Source: a virus. From it: a stretch of DNA of 64,000 bases. Shown here in pieces: positions 40,679 through 48,459 of this stretch. Where the stretch lies: positions 1 to 64,000 of the IMG/VR virus record IMGVR_UViG_3300005841_000001, one strand, 5' to 3'. A program made the translations under genes and the position numbers. How positions within the stretch are numbered: position 1 is the first letter of the stretch; each line of letters begins with the position of its first letter. A model generated the notes under the pieces. That model did not search any database. It was not told the DNA's origin and was given only the letters and a program-made list of their open reading frames with translations.

Positions 40679-41281
40679 TCAGGCTCCTCCGGCCGCCGCG
40701 CGGGCGTCCTGCTGGTCGGCGAACTCGATGCGCAAGCGCTTCAAGAGGGCCGGGTTGGTGGCACTCAGGTGCGCCGTGAAGGTGTCGAGCAGCCGCGCGA
40801 AGGTGCGCGCGTACCGCATCGTGAACTCGTCGAGGTCGAGCACCTCGTTCTGCCCGGGGTCGAGCACCAGGGCGGAGGCCTGCCGGCCGAGCGCCTCGAC
40901 GACGTCGGTGGCGTTCGGGAATCGGCGCGGCAGACCGAACTCGCGGAGCTTCGTGTAGGTGGCCGAGTCGAGGTCGTTGACCTCCGCCGGGTACAGCTCG
41001 GCGGTGCCGTCGTCGGTCAGCGCGACGTGCTTGTAGGCGAAGTGGATACCGACCGAGCGGTGCGACATGCCGGTCTTGATCAAGCCCTCGTTGAGCAGCT
41101 CGGCGAGGTAGGTCGCGCGCGGCTGGGGCACCGCCACGGCCTGTTCGCCGACCTTCTCGAAGAACTCGTAAGGGTCGGCGCCCGTGCCGACCTTGAGGAT
41201 CACGTCGGTGACGTCGACGCTGCGCAGCGCGAACTCGCGGCCGGCGGCGACCTGGCTGGGGGTGAGCGGCTTCGTGGTCAT
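40679..41281 (-). CDS. hypothetical protein, leaderless
   Basis: A 200-residue mixed alpha/beta protein without cysteine pairs or membrane segments. Its start lies 6 nt from the -10 box of the cassette at 41288-41316. It forms a two-gene unit with the small zinc-binding-like gene. Confidence 0.65.
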   Translation of the reverse strand: MTTKPLTPSQVAAGREFALRSVDVTDVILKVGTGADPYEFFEKVGEQAVAVPQPRATYLAELLNEGLIKTGMSHRSVGIHFAYKHVALTDDGTAELYPAEVNDLDSATYTKLREFGLPRRFPNATDVVEALGRQASALVLDPGQNEVLDLDEFTMRYARTFARLLDTFTAHLSATNPALLKRLRIEFADQQDARAAAGGA

Positions 41282-41287
41282 ACTGCG

Positions 41288-41316
41288 AGTCTAGCCGAGC
41301 TTGCTCGGAGAGTCAA
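41288..41316 (-). promoter_or_regulatory. promoter-operator cassette, leaderless type
   Basis: Read leftward: TTGACT, spacer CTCCGAGCAAGCTCGGC, TAGACT, 6 nt, ATG 41281. The stop codon of the upstream gene (41291-41293) is the TAG of the -10 box, so the last eight or nine codons of that gene are written by the cassette. Confidence 0.9.
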
Positions 41317-41683
41317 GGGTGAAGACGTACACCCGCCGGTCTTCGGGCAAGGCTTCTTCGCACGCGACCATGGCGCGGAACTTCGCCACGGTGATCGGGC
41401 GCGAGGTGGTCTTCTGCGGGGTGTCGCTCGGCGCGTCCTCGACGCTCATGACGTTCAGGCTGTCGCCCGGCTTGCCCGACACCATGCAGGTTTCCGCCTC
41501 GACGTGGTTGATCCGGCCGTTCATCTCCCAGTACACCAGGCCGCCCTCGGTGAACACGGGGTAGACGCCGGGCTCGACCAGCACCGTTTCGGCCGCGCCG
41601 AGCGTCGAGCCGGGCATCGGGAACACGCGGTTGCGCAGTACTTCGACGGTGCCAACCTGGACGCGGGTTTCGGTCTTGGGCAT
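41291..41683 (-). CDS. hypothetical protein
   Basis: A 130-residue protein; ATG 41683, with AAGGAG close upstream. Beta-rich first half (VYPVFTEGGLVYWEMNGRINH), basic-acidic mixed second half. Its final residues (DSPSKLG) come from the promoter cassette of the next unit. Function unknown. Confidence 0.65.
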   Translation of the reverse strand: MPKTETRVQVGTVEVLRNRVFPMPGSTLGAAETVLVEPGVYPVFTEGGLVYWEMNGRINHVEAETCMVSGKPGDSLNVMSVEDAPSDTPQKTTSRPITVAKFRAMVACEEALPEDRRVYVFTLDSPSKLG

Positions 41684-41686
41684 CGG

Positions 41687-42223
41687 TTACTCCTTGGTAG
41701 GTTGACGCTGCCAGAGCGGCCGGCGAGCTTGCTCGTCTCGCCACGCGGCGAGTTCTTCATGGCCTTTGACGGTCGGGACGATGTACATCTCTTCGGTCAC
41801 CACGAACCCGTTGCGCTGCAACCAGTTCGCGGCGTTCTGCGCAACCTCGCTGAACCGCGCGGTACCGTCGTCGCCGGAAATCCAGACGTCCTGTCCGGGG
41901 CCGGTTCCGGGGAACCACATCAGGATCTCCTGCTCGGCACACAGCAGCGTCTCGAGCAGCGGCGGCGTCAAGCGGGTGTCGATCACCAGCCCCGAGGCGA
42001 CCGCGCATCGGAACGCGATTTTCGTTTGCCGCGCGCGAGGACCATGCTCGACGCTCACGTAGTACTCGCCAGTGCGAAGGTCGCCGACGCACGGCCCGAG
42101 CAACGGCAGGCCGCCGTCTTCGGGCCGGTGGTGACAGAAGTGCGGTACGTGCGCCTTGTGGAAGCCGTAGTCCGCGCGCTCGGCGGGCGGCCCCCACGTG
42201 ATGCCGCGCGGCAAGGTGCGCAT
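41687..42223 (-). CDS. hypothetical protein
   Basis: A 178-residue protein, 3 bp downstream of the 74-residue gene's stop. HVPHFCHHRPEDGG near the start looks like a possible metal site; the rest is alpha/beta with many aromatics. Not assigned. Confidence 0.6.
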   Translation of the reverse strand: MRTLPRGITWGPPAERADYGFHKAHVPHFCHHRPEDGGLPLLGPCVGDLRTGEYYVSVEHGPRARQTKIAFRCAVASGLVIDTRLTPPLLETLLCAEQEILMWFPGTGPGQDVWISGDDGTARFSEVAQNAANWLQRNGFVVTEEMYIVPTVKGHEELAAWRDEQARRPLWQRQPTKE

Positions 42224-42226
42224 CGG

Positions 42227-42451
42227 CTACAGCTTCGCGATCTCGACGCTGCGGAACGAGCCGGCGACGGCGAAGTAGGTGACGTTCGAGTTGACCCGGT
42301 CGGTGGGGTCGAACTCGAGGCTCCCGCCTTCCCGGACCGCCCTTTCGGCGCGTGCGCGGGCGTAGTTGTGCAGATCGCCCCGGATCTTGATCTTGTCCTT
42401 CTGTCCGTTGTGGAATGTGACCGTGACCTCGATGATGTTGGTAGGAGTCAT
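42227..42451 (-). CDS. small beta-rich protein, leaderless
   Basis: A 74-residue protein with a strand-rich pattern (IIEVTVTFHNGQKDKIKI). Its ATG is 6 nt from the -10 box at 42458. First gene of a three-gene unit. The promoter region is shared with the start of the divergent terminase gene. Confidence 0.65.
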   Translation of the reverse strand: MTPTNIIEVTVTFHNGQKDKIKIRGDLHNYARARAERAVREGGSLEFDPTDRVNSNVTYFAVAGSFRSVEIAKL

Positions 42452-42457
42452 TCCACA

Positions 42458-42486
42458 AGACTAGCCGACTTAACTCGGGGAGGCAA
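42458..42486 (-). promoter_or_regulatory. promoter-operator cassette, leaderless type, next to terminase start
   Basis: Read leftward: TTGCCT, spacer CCCCGAGTTAAGTCGGC, TAGTCT, 6 nt, ATG 42451. Its -35 end lies only 7 bp from the rightward terminase ATG and overlaps the terminase ribosome-binding site (GGGGAGG on the other strand), so a bound regulator could affect both. Confidence 0.85.
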
Positions 42487-42492
42487 GCTCCG

Positions 42493-43968
42493 ATGACGGA
42501 CTCGCTCACCCGAGACATCGAACGCTGGTGGGGCGCCGAATCCGGCACCGACCTCACCCGCGTCGACTTCGACGCCATCGGCTACGAAGTCGCCGGCATC
42601 CGGGTCTCGAATGCCGTCGCCGACCTCGACCCCCAGCTCTACGAAGCTCTCGCACTGCTCGAGCCGCCGGCCCCCCACCCCTGGCGGCGGACCGCGCTCC
42701 CGCACCAGGTCGAGGCCGCCGAGGCGACCGAGCCCTACGTCCTGATGTGCGCCGGCCGCGGCGCCGGCAAGACCTACACCGCGTCGCACACCCTCACCGA
42801 ATGGATCGAGGAAGAGCCCGGCGACTACGCGATCATCGCGCCCACGTTCGGTGACGCCGTCAAGATCTGTGCCGAGGGCCCATCCGGGTTTCTCAAGGCC
42901 GCCGGCGACCGCGTCGAATCGTTCAACAAGAACGAGTTCATCGTCTACATGACGAACGGTTCACGTGTCGTGCTCGCCTCCGCCGACGCCCCTGACCGCG
43001 TCCGCGGCTGGAACCTCACCGGCTTCTGGGCCGACGAACTCGCGTCCTGGAAAAAGGCTGAGATCTGGGACGAGGGCCTCGAGTTTGCGACCCGCATCGG
43101 GCGCACCCGCCGCATCATCACCACGACCCCGAAGCGCGGCTCGAAAGTCCTCAAAGACCTGCTCAAGCGCGTCGATGCTGAAGACCCTGACGTCAAGCTG
43201 GTCCGCGCGTCCACCTCCGCCAACGCCGCCAACCTGTCCGAGACGTTCCTGCGCACGATCCAGCAGCGCTACGCCGGCACCACCCTCGGCCGGCAGGAGC
43301 TCGACGGCATCCTGCTCGGCGACGTCGAGGGCGCCCTGGTCACCGGCGCCCAGATCGAGCGGGCTCGCGTCCGGCCCGCCGAGGTTCCGGAGCTGTGGCG
43401 GCTGGTCGTCGGCGTAGACCCCGCGGTCACGAACACCTCCGAGAGCGACGAGACCGGCATCATCGTCGCCGGCATCGGGCCGGCACCCGAGGGCTGGGAA
43501 CCGCCCGTCGGCCAGCTCGTGCTCGCCGGCGCGCCGCACATCTACCTGCTCGAGGACGTGTCCGGCCGGCGGTCGGTCAACGCGTGGGCTAAGCAAGCGC
43601 TCATCACCGCTGACGAGTGGGCCGCGGACGCGATCGTCGCGGAAAAGAACCAGGGCTACGACCTGGTCGAATCGAACATCCGGCTCAACGCGCTGGTCGA
43701 CCGGCTCGCCGTGCCGCACGTGCAGCTCGTGCACGCGGCCAAGGGCAAGTTCACCCGGGCCGAGCCGGTCGGCGCGCTGTTCGAGCAGGGCCGGTTGCAC
43801 GTCGTCAACACGATGCCCAAGCTCGAGGACCAGTGGACGGAGTGGATCCCGGGCGACGGCACCGTGTCCCCCGACCGGCTCGACGCCTCGGTGTGGGCGG
43901 TCGTCGGTTTGATGCCGGAGCTCGGGATTGGTGGCTCGGGTGCGGTCAAGATCCTGTCGGCCGGCTGA
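42493..43968 (+). CDS. terminase large subunit
   Basis: A 491-residue DNA-packaging ATPase/nuclease. Walker A is AGRGAGKT (about residues 87-94), Walker B LTGFWADE (about 176-182), and the coupling motif follows at ITTTPKRGS. The C-terminal RNase H-like nuclease has VVGVDPAVTN (D309), IVAEKNQGYD and RLDASVWAVVG. GGGGAGG lies about 9 nt upstream of the ATG. No portal, protease or capsid gene follows; a terminator comes directly after it, which is unusual. Confidence 0.93.
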   Translation: MTDSLTRDIERWWGAESGTDLTRVDFDAIGYEVAGIRVSNAVADLDPQLYEALALLEPPAPHPWRRTALPHQVEAAEATEPYVLMCAGRGAGKTYTASHTLTEWIEEEPGDYAIIAPTFGDAVKICAEGPSGFLKAAGDRVESFNKNEFIVYMTNGSRVVLASADAPDRVRGWNLTGFWADELASWKKAEIWDEGLEFATRIGRTRRIITTTPKRGSKVLKDLLKRVDAEDPDVKLVRASTSANAANLSETFLRTIQQRYAGTTLGRQELDGILLGDVEGALVTGAQIERARVRPAEVPELWRLVVGVDPAVTNTSESDETGIIVAGIGPAPEGWEPPVGQLVLAGAPHIYLLEDVSGRRSVNAWAKQALITADEWAADAIVAEKNQGYDLVESNIRLNALVDRLAVPHVQLVHAAKGKFTRAEPVGALFEQGRLHVVNTMPKLEDQWTEWIPGDGTVSPDRLDASVWAVVGLMPELGIGGSGAVKILSAG

Positions 43969-44015
43969 CCACCCGGGGCGCGGCGCACGACCGCCGTTGC
44001 AGCCGCCCCGGGTGG
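43969..44015. terminator. terminator after the terminase gene
   Basis: A 12-bp perfect stem (CCACCCGGGGCG with CGCCCCGGGTGG) around a 23-nt loop starts one base after the terminase stop codon. It also faces the convergent gene ending at 44088. Confidence 0.75.
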
Positions 44016-44087
44016 CCGTCTCCGGTCGCCCAGCACCTCGACGGTAGGCCGTCCACGGTCGTCCACGCCAGGTGGTTTGGACAGCGA

Positions 44088-44321
44088 TCAGCCGTCGAGC
44101 GCCTCTTTCCGCTGCGGATCGAACAGCTTGTACAGCCGGTACGGCCGGCCGCCGTTGAGCTGCGGGCTCGTCTCCCATGTCGGGCCACCGATCGTCTTAC
44201 CCAGGGCTCGCGCGCAGTTGGCGGCATGTTGGCTCGCCTTGCTGCTGTCGCCGCCGAACACGGCGACGTGGGTCGCCTCGCCGGGCTGCCCGTACATGTA
44301 GGTTGCGCTCGTGGTGGCCAT
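44088..44321 (-). CDS. small hypothetical protein
   Basis: A 77-residue protein from ATG 44321; the frame extends upstream to 44396 but the shorter form has the more natural start (MATTSATYMYGQPGEATHVA). Alpha/beta with one cysteine. It lies convergent to the terminase gene. No palindromic cassette is seen upstream. Confidence 0.5.
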   Translation of the reverse strand: MATTSATYMYGQPGEATHVAVFGGDSSKASQHAANCARALGKTIGGPTWETSPQLNGGRPYRLYKLFDPQRKEALDG

Positions 44322-44933
44322 CACGTGATTGTGCACGGATTGTCGCGGATCTGTCCGGAAGTGTTCGACTTTGTCCAGGCTGCTTGCGCACAACACAACC
44401 CTCCGGGTTAGCTGGAGGCACCTCCTTCTCGGAGTTGCTTCCTAGTTTGACGGCTGGAGCTGCACGACCCCTGTCCCCCGGGACGTTGAGCCATCGCGTT
44501 AGCGCGCGGGAACATCCCGGCAGGGCAGGGCTTTTGGTGACTGGTTTGGTTCACTCGCGGTACCTGTCCGACCGCCCGGCTCTGCACCCCGCGTGGGCGC
44601 GCGGAGAGCCCGGCCCACAGATAGGAGAACAGCCCCCGCGTCCGCGTGCACAGCGGACCAACGGGGGCCGTTCTGTCGTCTGGGTCCTACCCCCCGGGAC
44701 TGGCCACGACCAGTAGACGTATCCCCGGTTTCTGCCGCTTGCGCAGAGCGACCGTGCAACCGGTCCGCGGGCGTTGCTGCGCTCGCCGGCGGTCCGGCGC
44801 GGGCCCGCTGCCTTCTCCCCGCCTCAACGGGGCGGTATGCGGGTCCGCGTCGACCATTGTACGTTCACGGCGGGCCGTATCCGGAGACGCGCACCGCCGT
44901 GCCGGGCACTCGAAGTCCCGGAGACGGGAGATC
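44322..44933. other. gene-free region of about 600 bp near the terminase gene
   Basis: Only low-quality, Arg/Pro/Ser-rich frames cross it and none has a convincing start or coupling. It contains several hairpin-forming stretches, the strongest at 44627-44673. It could hold the packaging (cos/pac) site, a non-coding RNA, or the long leader of the gene at 44321; none of these can be shown from sequence alone. Confidence 0.6.
44627..44673. terminator. imperfect hairpin, possible terminator
   Basis: The arms GAACaGCCCCCG and CGGGGGCcGTTC, with an inner TCCGC/GCGGA stem, form a long interrupted hairpin inside the gene-free region. On the leftward strand it would stop transcripts coming from 45284. 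Confidence 0.5.
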
Positions 44934-45284
44934 TTAGCCGTCGACGATCTCGCCCAGTTCCTTCTCGGCTCGCTGGACCAGCGGCAGCATCTCCGTGCAC
45001 GCTGCGCGGTAGCCGGGCGCTTCGTCACTGTCGTCGCAGCCGTCGATGCCGTTCTCGGTGTAGTACACCAGCGACGACAGCGCGTCCCAGCCGAGCGCGG
45101 TCCGCGGGAACCGCAGCACGATCGAGCCGTCGGGTTTGCGCTCGGCCGCCTTGTAGATCCGGCCCAGCTCGACCTCGTCGGGGTACCCTTTGTCCGGCTC
45201 GGTGGCCGGCTCCTCCTTGGCGAAGTAGGCGTCCCATCCGGCGGACAGGGTGACCTCGTAGGTGGGGTCTTCAGTAGTGGTCAT
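44934..45284 (-). CDS. hypothetical protein
   Basis: A 116-residue acidic protein, ATG 45284 with GAAAGGA upstream. Short beta-strands at the start, then acidic helices (YRAACTEMLPLVQRAEKELG). It is the last gene of the leftward unit beginning at 47270. Confidence 0.65.
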   Translation of the reverse strand: MTTTEDPTYEVTLSAGWDAYFAKEEPATEPDKGYPDEVELGRIYKAAERKPDGSIVLRFPRTALGWDALSSLVYYTENGIDGCDDSDEAPGYRAACTEMLPLVQRAEKELGEIVDG

Positions 45285-45297
45285 AGGACTGTCCTTT

Positions 45298-45462
45298 CTA
45301 GACGGTCGGGTCGAGCCGCCACGAGGCTGCGCCGGTGACGACGGCGCCGAGGCCGACGAATACGGCGGTGGTGTGGCTTCCGTCGAACGCGATGAGGGCG
45401 AGCTCGATCACCACGCCCACGAGGGTGAGCAGGGCGCAGAACCGGCGGACGTGGCGACGCAT
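45298..45462 (-). CDS. small two-span membrane protein
   Basis: A 54-residue product with an ATG start and AAGGAG 6-7 nt upstream. The sequence (basic MRRHVRRF start, then LLTLVGVVIELALIAF and a second segment VFVGLGAVVTGAASW) is clearly that of a small membrane protein. It fills a 180-bp gap between longer genes. Confidence 0.6.
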   Translation of the reverse strand: MRRHVRRFCALLTLVGVVIELALIAFDGSHTTAVFVGLGAVVTGAASWRLDPTV

Positions 45463-45464
45463 GG

Positions 45465-46031
45465 CTACTCCTTGAAAGGATTGGCTTCCAGGTTGTTCGT
45501 TTTCAGATGAGCTTCACGGGCGGTGTAGTACGCCGACAGCGGTGCCGCGGTGGCGTGCTCGACGGGTTCGCTCACGCTGCTGATGACGTCGGCCGCGGAC
45601 GCGAGCCACACGCCGTGGTCACCGAGGTCGTGAACGATGAGCCGACACAGCCGGTTGCCGGCCAGCATGTAGATCGGCACCTCGTACTCGGTGAACACCT
45701 GGTCCAGCGACGGGCAGGTGTTCAGCTGCTTCAGCGCCTCGCGCCACGGGTTGCCCACGTTGCCACGTGCCGGTCGGAGCTCGCCCGGACGATGCTGCGT
45801 GCGGCTCAGGCCTTCTGGCGGGGGTTCGCGGCGTTTGCCGTCGACGAAGCCGGTGATCTTTGGGTCGAACGACGTCGCGTCCGCGCTGACCCCGTAGGCG
45901 TGCTGGTGCGGATACTTCTTGTTCCAGTTGCCCAGCACCACCTTCCACCACTCCTCGCGCTGTGCGAGTCGTTCGCGGATGGCGGCGGCGAGCTCAGGGC
46001 TGGTGCGCCATGCGAAGTTGATCTCGCTCAT
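45465..46031 (-). CDS. hypothetical protein
   Basis: A 188-residue protein from ATG 46031 (ATGA overlap). Trp-rich helical N-terminus (REEWWKVVLGNWNKKYPHQHAY is the most distinctive part) and a C-terminal alpha/beta part. No motif recognised. Confidence 0.6.
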   Translation of the reverse strand: MSEINFAWRTSPELAAAIRERLAQREEWWKVVLGNWNKKYPHQHAYGVSADATSFDPKITGFVDGKRREPPPEGLSRTQHRPGELRPARGNVGNPWREALKQLNTCPSLDQVFTEYEVPIYMLAGNRLCRLIVHDLGDHGVWLASAADVISSVSEPVEHATAAPLSAYYTAREAHLKTNNLEANPFKE

Positions 46032-46342
46032 CCGCGCCGCACCTCCATGAAGTTGAGCGCCGCTGCGATCGCCGAGGCCGCGATCTTCTTGACCTCGTAG
46101 TCGACGTCTTCGTCCTGGTCGTAGTAGAGCACTGCGATTCGGGCGAAGAAGTCGCCGAAGTCGGACTCCACCAAGATCTCGCGGCGCACGTAAGGGATCG
46201 GGGTCGGCTCGACGCCGCCGGCGTACAGGGTCACCGTGGGCAGCATGCCCTCTTCGCGGGTGAACTGGTCGTGGCGCAGCTTCACAGTGCGGCCGTTCAG
46301 CTCGCCGCCGATGACGCGGTACTCCTTGACGTCGGCGGTCAT
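46028..46342 (-). CDS. hypothetical protein
   Basis: A 104-residue protein, beta-rich at first (YRVIGGELNGRTVKL), then acidic with a Phe/Tyr-rich segment and an amphipathic C-terminal helix. ATG overlaps the previous stop. Its opening resembles that of several small proteins in the 49-56 kb region only in general character. Confidence 0.6.
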   Translation of the reverse strand: MTADVKEYRVIGGELNGRTVKLRHDQFTREEGMLPTVTLYAGGVEPTPIPYVRREILVESDFGDFFARIAVLYYDQDEDVDYEVKKIAASAIAAALNFMEVRRG

Positions 46343-46764
46343 TCCTTGCCCTCACGCTTCATGATCTCGCCGGTCACGCGCCGGGAAGCCAGGCGCAGTA
46401 ACGCATCGAGCATGTACAGGCTGCGGTCGGACATATGTGGCTGCGGACCCTCGTCGCCGTGGTCCACATGGGACATGTTGCCGCCTTCGAAGAACACGAG
46501 CTGCGGTTCGGCCGTGGGGGTGAAGGTGTACGACCGCGGGTCCGGCCTGTCGGCGCTGAACTCGAGGCCGCTCGGACGGACTTTGCGCGGGTCGTTCGAG
46601 AGGGCGATCGGCCAGGTGGCCAGGGTGATCGGGTCGGCCGGCCCGCTGATGATCGTGCCGTCGCTGACGGTCACCCGGTGCCACTCCTTGATGTTCACGA
46701 ATTTGACGACCAGCACGCCCCCGTTCGGGCTGACCCGGATCTCTTCGACTTCGTGGCACGTCAT
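46339..46764 (-). CDS. hypothetical protein
   Basis: A 141-residue protein. The N-terminal half is beta-rich (VSPNGGVLVVKFVNIKEW), followed by a His/Asp-rich turn (SHVDHGDEGPQPH) and a helix. 4-bp overlaps on both sides show that it belongs to a four-gene coupled chain. Confidence 0.6.
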   Translation of the reverse strand: MTCHEVEEIRVSPNGGVLVVKFVNIKEWHRVTVSDGTIISGPADPITLATWPIALSNDPRKVRPSGLEFSADRPDPRSYTFTPTAEPQLVFFEGGNMSHVDHGDEGPQPHMSDRSLYMLDALLRLASRRVTGEIMKREGKE

Positions 46765-47270
46765 GCCGGCACCTCACCATCGACGGTGACCAAGTGGACG
46801 ATCTCGTGGGGGTCGAGGGGTCGCGTCACCGCGGTGCTGTCCGCGTGGCGATTCGCGCGGTGGACGTACTTGCCGTCCTCGAGGTGGTCGATGTCGTCCA
46901 CGCGCATGATCAGCCGGCTGCCCGCCCCTTCGCGCGGGCACGGCTCGAACGCCTGGTGTTCGTTGCTCCAACGCACCCAGTACCGGGCGCCGGCGAAGAC
47001 GGCGTTGACGGTTTCCTGGCCGAGGCGCGCGCGCTCGGCCCGGGCGGTAATGCTGTCCTGGTCGTCGAAGCGGACGACGGCGCGGCCGCCGAGCCGGCGC
47101 ACCTCCCTGATCGCCTCGCGGGCGATCAGGTCGAGGTTCGGGCTGGCGGTGCGGCGTGGGCCGTGGCCGCGGTCCGGGCGATAGAGGTCCCAGCACGATC
47201 CGCCAGGCAGGCGCTGCACGAGGATCTCGGGCAGCACTGCGGGCGCGGTGGTGGGTTCGGTCGTGGTCAT
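46761..47270 (-). CDS. hypothetical protein, leaderless first gene
   Basis: A 169-residue alpha/beta protein. The -10 box of the cassette at 47277-47305 ends 6 nt before its ATG. It begins a coupled chain down to 44934. No catalytic motif or zinc site is visible. Confidence 0.65.
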   Translation of the reverse strand: MTTTEPTTAPAVLPEILVQRLPGGSCWDLYRPDRGHGPRRTASPNLDLIAREAIREVRRLGGRAVVRFDDQDSITARAERARLGQETVNAVFAGARYWVRWSNEHQAFEPCPREGAGSRLIMRVDDIDHLEDGKYVHRANRHADSTAVTRPLDPHEIVHLVTVDGEVPA

Positions 47271-47276
47271 GCGTCA

Positions 47277-47305
47277 AGACTAGCCGAGATCACCCGGCTA
47301 CACAA
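47277..47305 (-). promoter_or_regulatory. promoter-operator cassette, leaderless type
   Basis: Read leftward: TTGTGT, spacer AGCCGGGTGATCTCGGC, TAGTCT, 6 nt, ATG 47270. The -35 is weaker than usual. Confidence 0.8.
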
Positions 47306-47404
47306 GCCGACCATGAAGTGTCCATGAGCTGTCCAGGAAATGTCACCACACCAGCCCTACGGGCCGATATCGTGGACCTCGGCCAGTGGTTCGCATGACG
47401 AGTC

Positions 47405-47436
47405 CGCCCGCCCCGCAGCGTGTGCCGGGGCGGGCG
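47405..47436 (+). terminator. strong hairpin in gene-free region
   Basis: An 11-bp perfect stem (CGCCCGCCCCG and complement) with a 10-nt loop, followed by TTCCTCGTTT, the nearest thing to a T-tract in this window. It implies a rightward transcript that starts between 47306 and 47400, yet no promoter is obvious. Confidence 0.65.
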
Positions 47437-47541
47437 TTCCTCGTTTCCGCACTGTCCAACAGGTGTCCAAGTCTTGGACCTGCGCCGATACGCCGGCTAC
47501 CGTCGATCCCGTGGTGTTGCCGAGTTGCTGACGTCGCCCAT

Positions 47542-47594
47542 GAAACCGCCCGCACGGGCCACCGGGGTTGCCGACCCGCCGTGTGGGCGGTTTC
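47542..47594. terminator. long hairpin in gene-free region
   Basis: Arms GAAACCGCCC and GGGCGGTTTC (perfect, 10 bp), continued by a CAC/GTG pair after one offset base, around a GC-rich loop. It could be a terminator or a structured RNA element. Confidence 0.5.
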
Positions 47595-47687
47595 GCGTCA
47601 CGTGGACTCCCCCTGGGCCCTCTCTCCTTCGCGCCGCGGAGGTACCCCTGGCCGCACCATAACGGCAGGGGTCCGCGCACCACGACG

Positions 47688-47723
47688 GAAGGCCCGCCCC
47701 GACACTTCCCGGGGCGGGCCTTC
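47688..47723. terminator. terminator of the leftward unit 48453-47734
   Basis: A 14-bp perfect stem (GAAGGCCCGCCCCG and complement) with an 8-nt loop, 11 bp after the stop of the 42-codon gene. Confidence 0.85.
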
Positions 47724-47733
47724 CTCGCTGAGC

Positions 47734-47862
47734 TCACTTGCGGTGCGGACAGGTGCCGCGGTGGTTCCCGAAGGTTCCGCCGCACGTCGAGCAGCTGATA
47801 TCCCGGTTCTGGCCGTTGCTGTCGCGATTCGCGTCGTCCGGCGCCTGCATCCTCGGCTTCAT
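47734..47862 (-). CDS. tiny zinc-ribbon protein
   Basis: A 42-residue product starting at ATG in the upstream stop (ATGA). The C-terminal half, CSTCGGTFGNHRGTCPHRK, has four cysteine/histidine ligands for one zinc ion. A strong terminator follows at once. Short, but coupling, motif and terminator agree. Confidence 0.65.
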   Translation of the reverse strand: MKPRMQAPDDANRDSNGQNRDISCSTCGGTFGNHRGTCPHRK

Positions 47863-48209
47863 GAGTTCACCCCCGCCCTGATCCCCTCGATTCGTGCCTG
47901 TACTCCGCGCAGTCGCGCGGCGTTCGCTGCGTCCTTCTTCGCGCGCATCTCGGCGGCCGTGGCGCGCCGCTCGAGCGAGTCATCCTGAAACGGCCGCGGG
48001 GGCACGTCGCCCGCGGTGATCTCCACTTCGCGGTCGTAGGTGACGACTTCGCCGTACTCGCCGCGCATCGGCTCGAGCACGCCGACCATCGTCCCGTGCT
48101 CGCCGAAAACCGGGGGCGCGGCCACGAAGTACCAGCGGCTGTTCGTGAGGAAGTACTGCCCCTTGCACAGGTCCTCGACGGGGATCCGCAGGGTCCGAAC
48201 TGTCGACAT
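47859..48209 (-). CDS. hypothetical protein
   Basis: A 116-residue protein from ATG 48209 with AAAGGG upstream. The N-terminal 70 residues are beta-rich (GQYFLTNSRWYFVAAPP); the C-terminus is a charged helix (RRATAAEMRAKKDAANAARL). No domain recognised. Confidence 0.65.
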   Translation of the reverse strand: MSTVRTLRIPVEDLCKGQYFLTNSRWYFVAAPPVFGEHGTMVGVLEPMRGEYGEVVTYDREVEITAGDVPPRPFQDDSLERRATAAEMRAKKDAANAARLRGVQARIEGIRAGVNS

Positions 48210-48219
48210 GTCGACCCTT

Positions 48220-48453
48220 TCAGAAGATGGACGAGACCAGCTCGCCGAGCTCGCCGAGCAGGCCGGCGATCGTGTACAGGGCCGAGCCGATGGTGTCGAC
48301 GAACAGCCACTGGAACCCGGCGTAGCACCCGATCCTCGCCGGCTCAAGCACGTCGTGGACGAGGTGGGCGCCGAGGGGGGTCACGATGAGCAGGCCGAGG
48401 ACGATCAGCGTGGCAACCGCGGCGGCGGCGTTGCGGGTCTGTGTGGTGGTCAT
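48220..48453 (-). CDS. small two-span membrane protein, leaderless
   Basis: A 77-residue protein with hydrophobic helices at about residues 10-33 and 48-70. The -10 box of the cassette at 48460-48488 lies 6 nt before the ATG. First of three genes ending at the 47688 terminator. Confidence 0.65.
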   Translation of the reverse strand: MTTTQTRNAAAAVATLIVLGLLIVTPLGAHLVHDVLEPARIGCYAGFQWLFVDTIGSALYTIAGLLGELGELVSSIF

Positions 48454-48459
48454 GAGGCG

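Larger units (their letters stand above)
47313..47687. other. gene-free region with direct repeats and hairpins
   Basis: No supported gene. There are two groups of TGTCCA repeats with 11-bp period (47319, 47330, 47341 and 47453, 47464, with an inverted copy at 47475) and two long hairpins (47405-47436 and 47542-47594). A 24-codon frame (47323-47398) ends just before the first hairpin but has no clear ribosome-binding site. The repeats resemble those of the 36.5-37.5 kb region. Confidence 0.6.

Noticed and set aside
39275-42496. A 1,073-codon open frame on the plus strand
   Set aside because: It is antisense to six well-supported leftward genes with cassettes and ribosome-binding sites; the protein is low-complexity (Arg/Gly/Val/His-rich) and has no domain. 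High G+C makes such shadow frames.
44499-44759. Small minus-strand gene in the gene-free region
   Set aside because: Arg/Gly/Ser-rich low-complexity product, no ribosome-binding site, crosses a hairpin, and the opposite strand is equally open.
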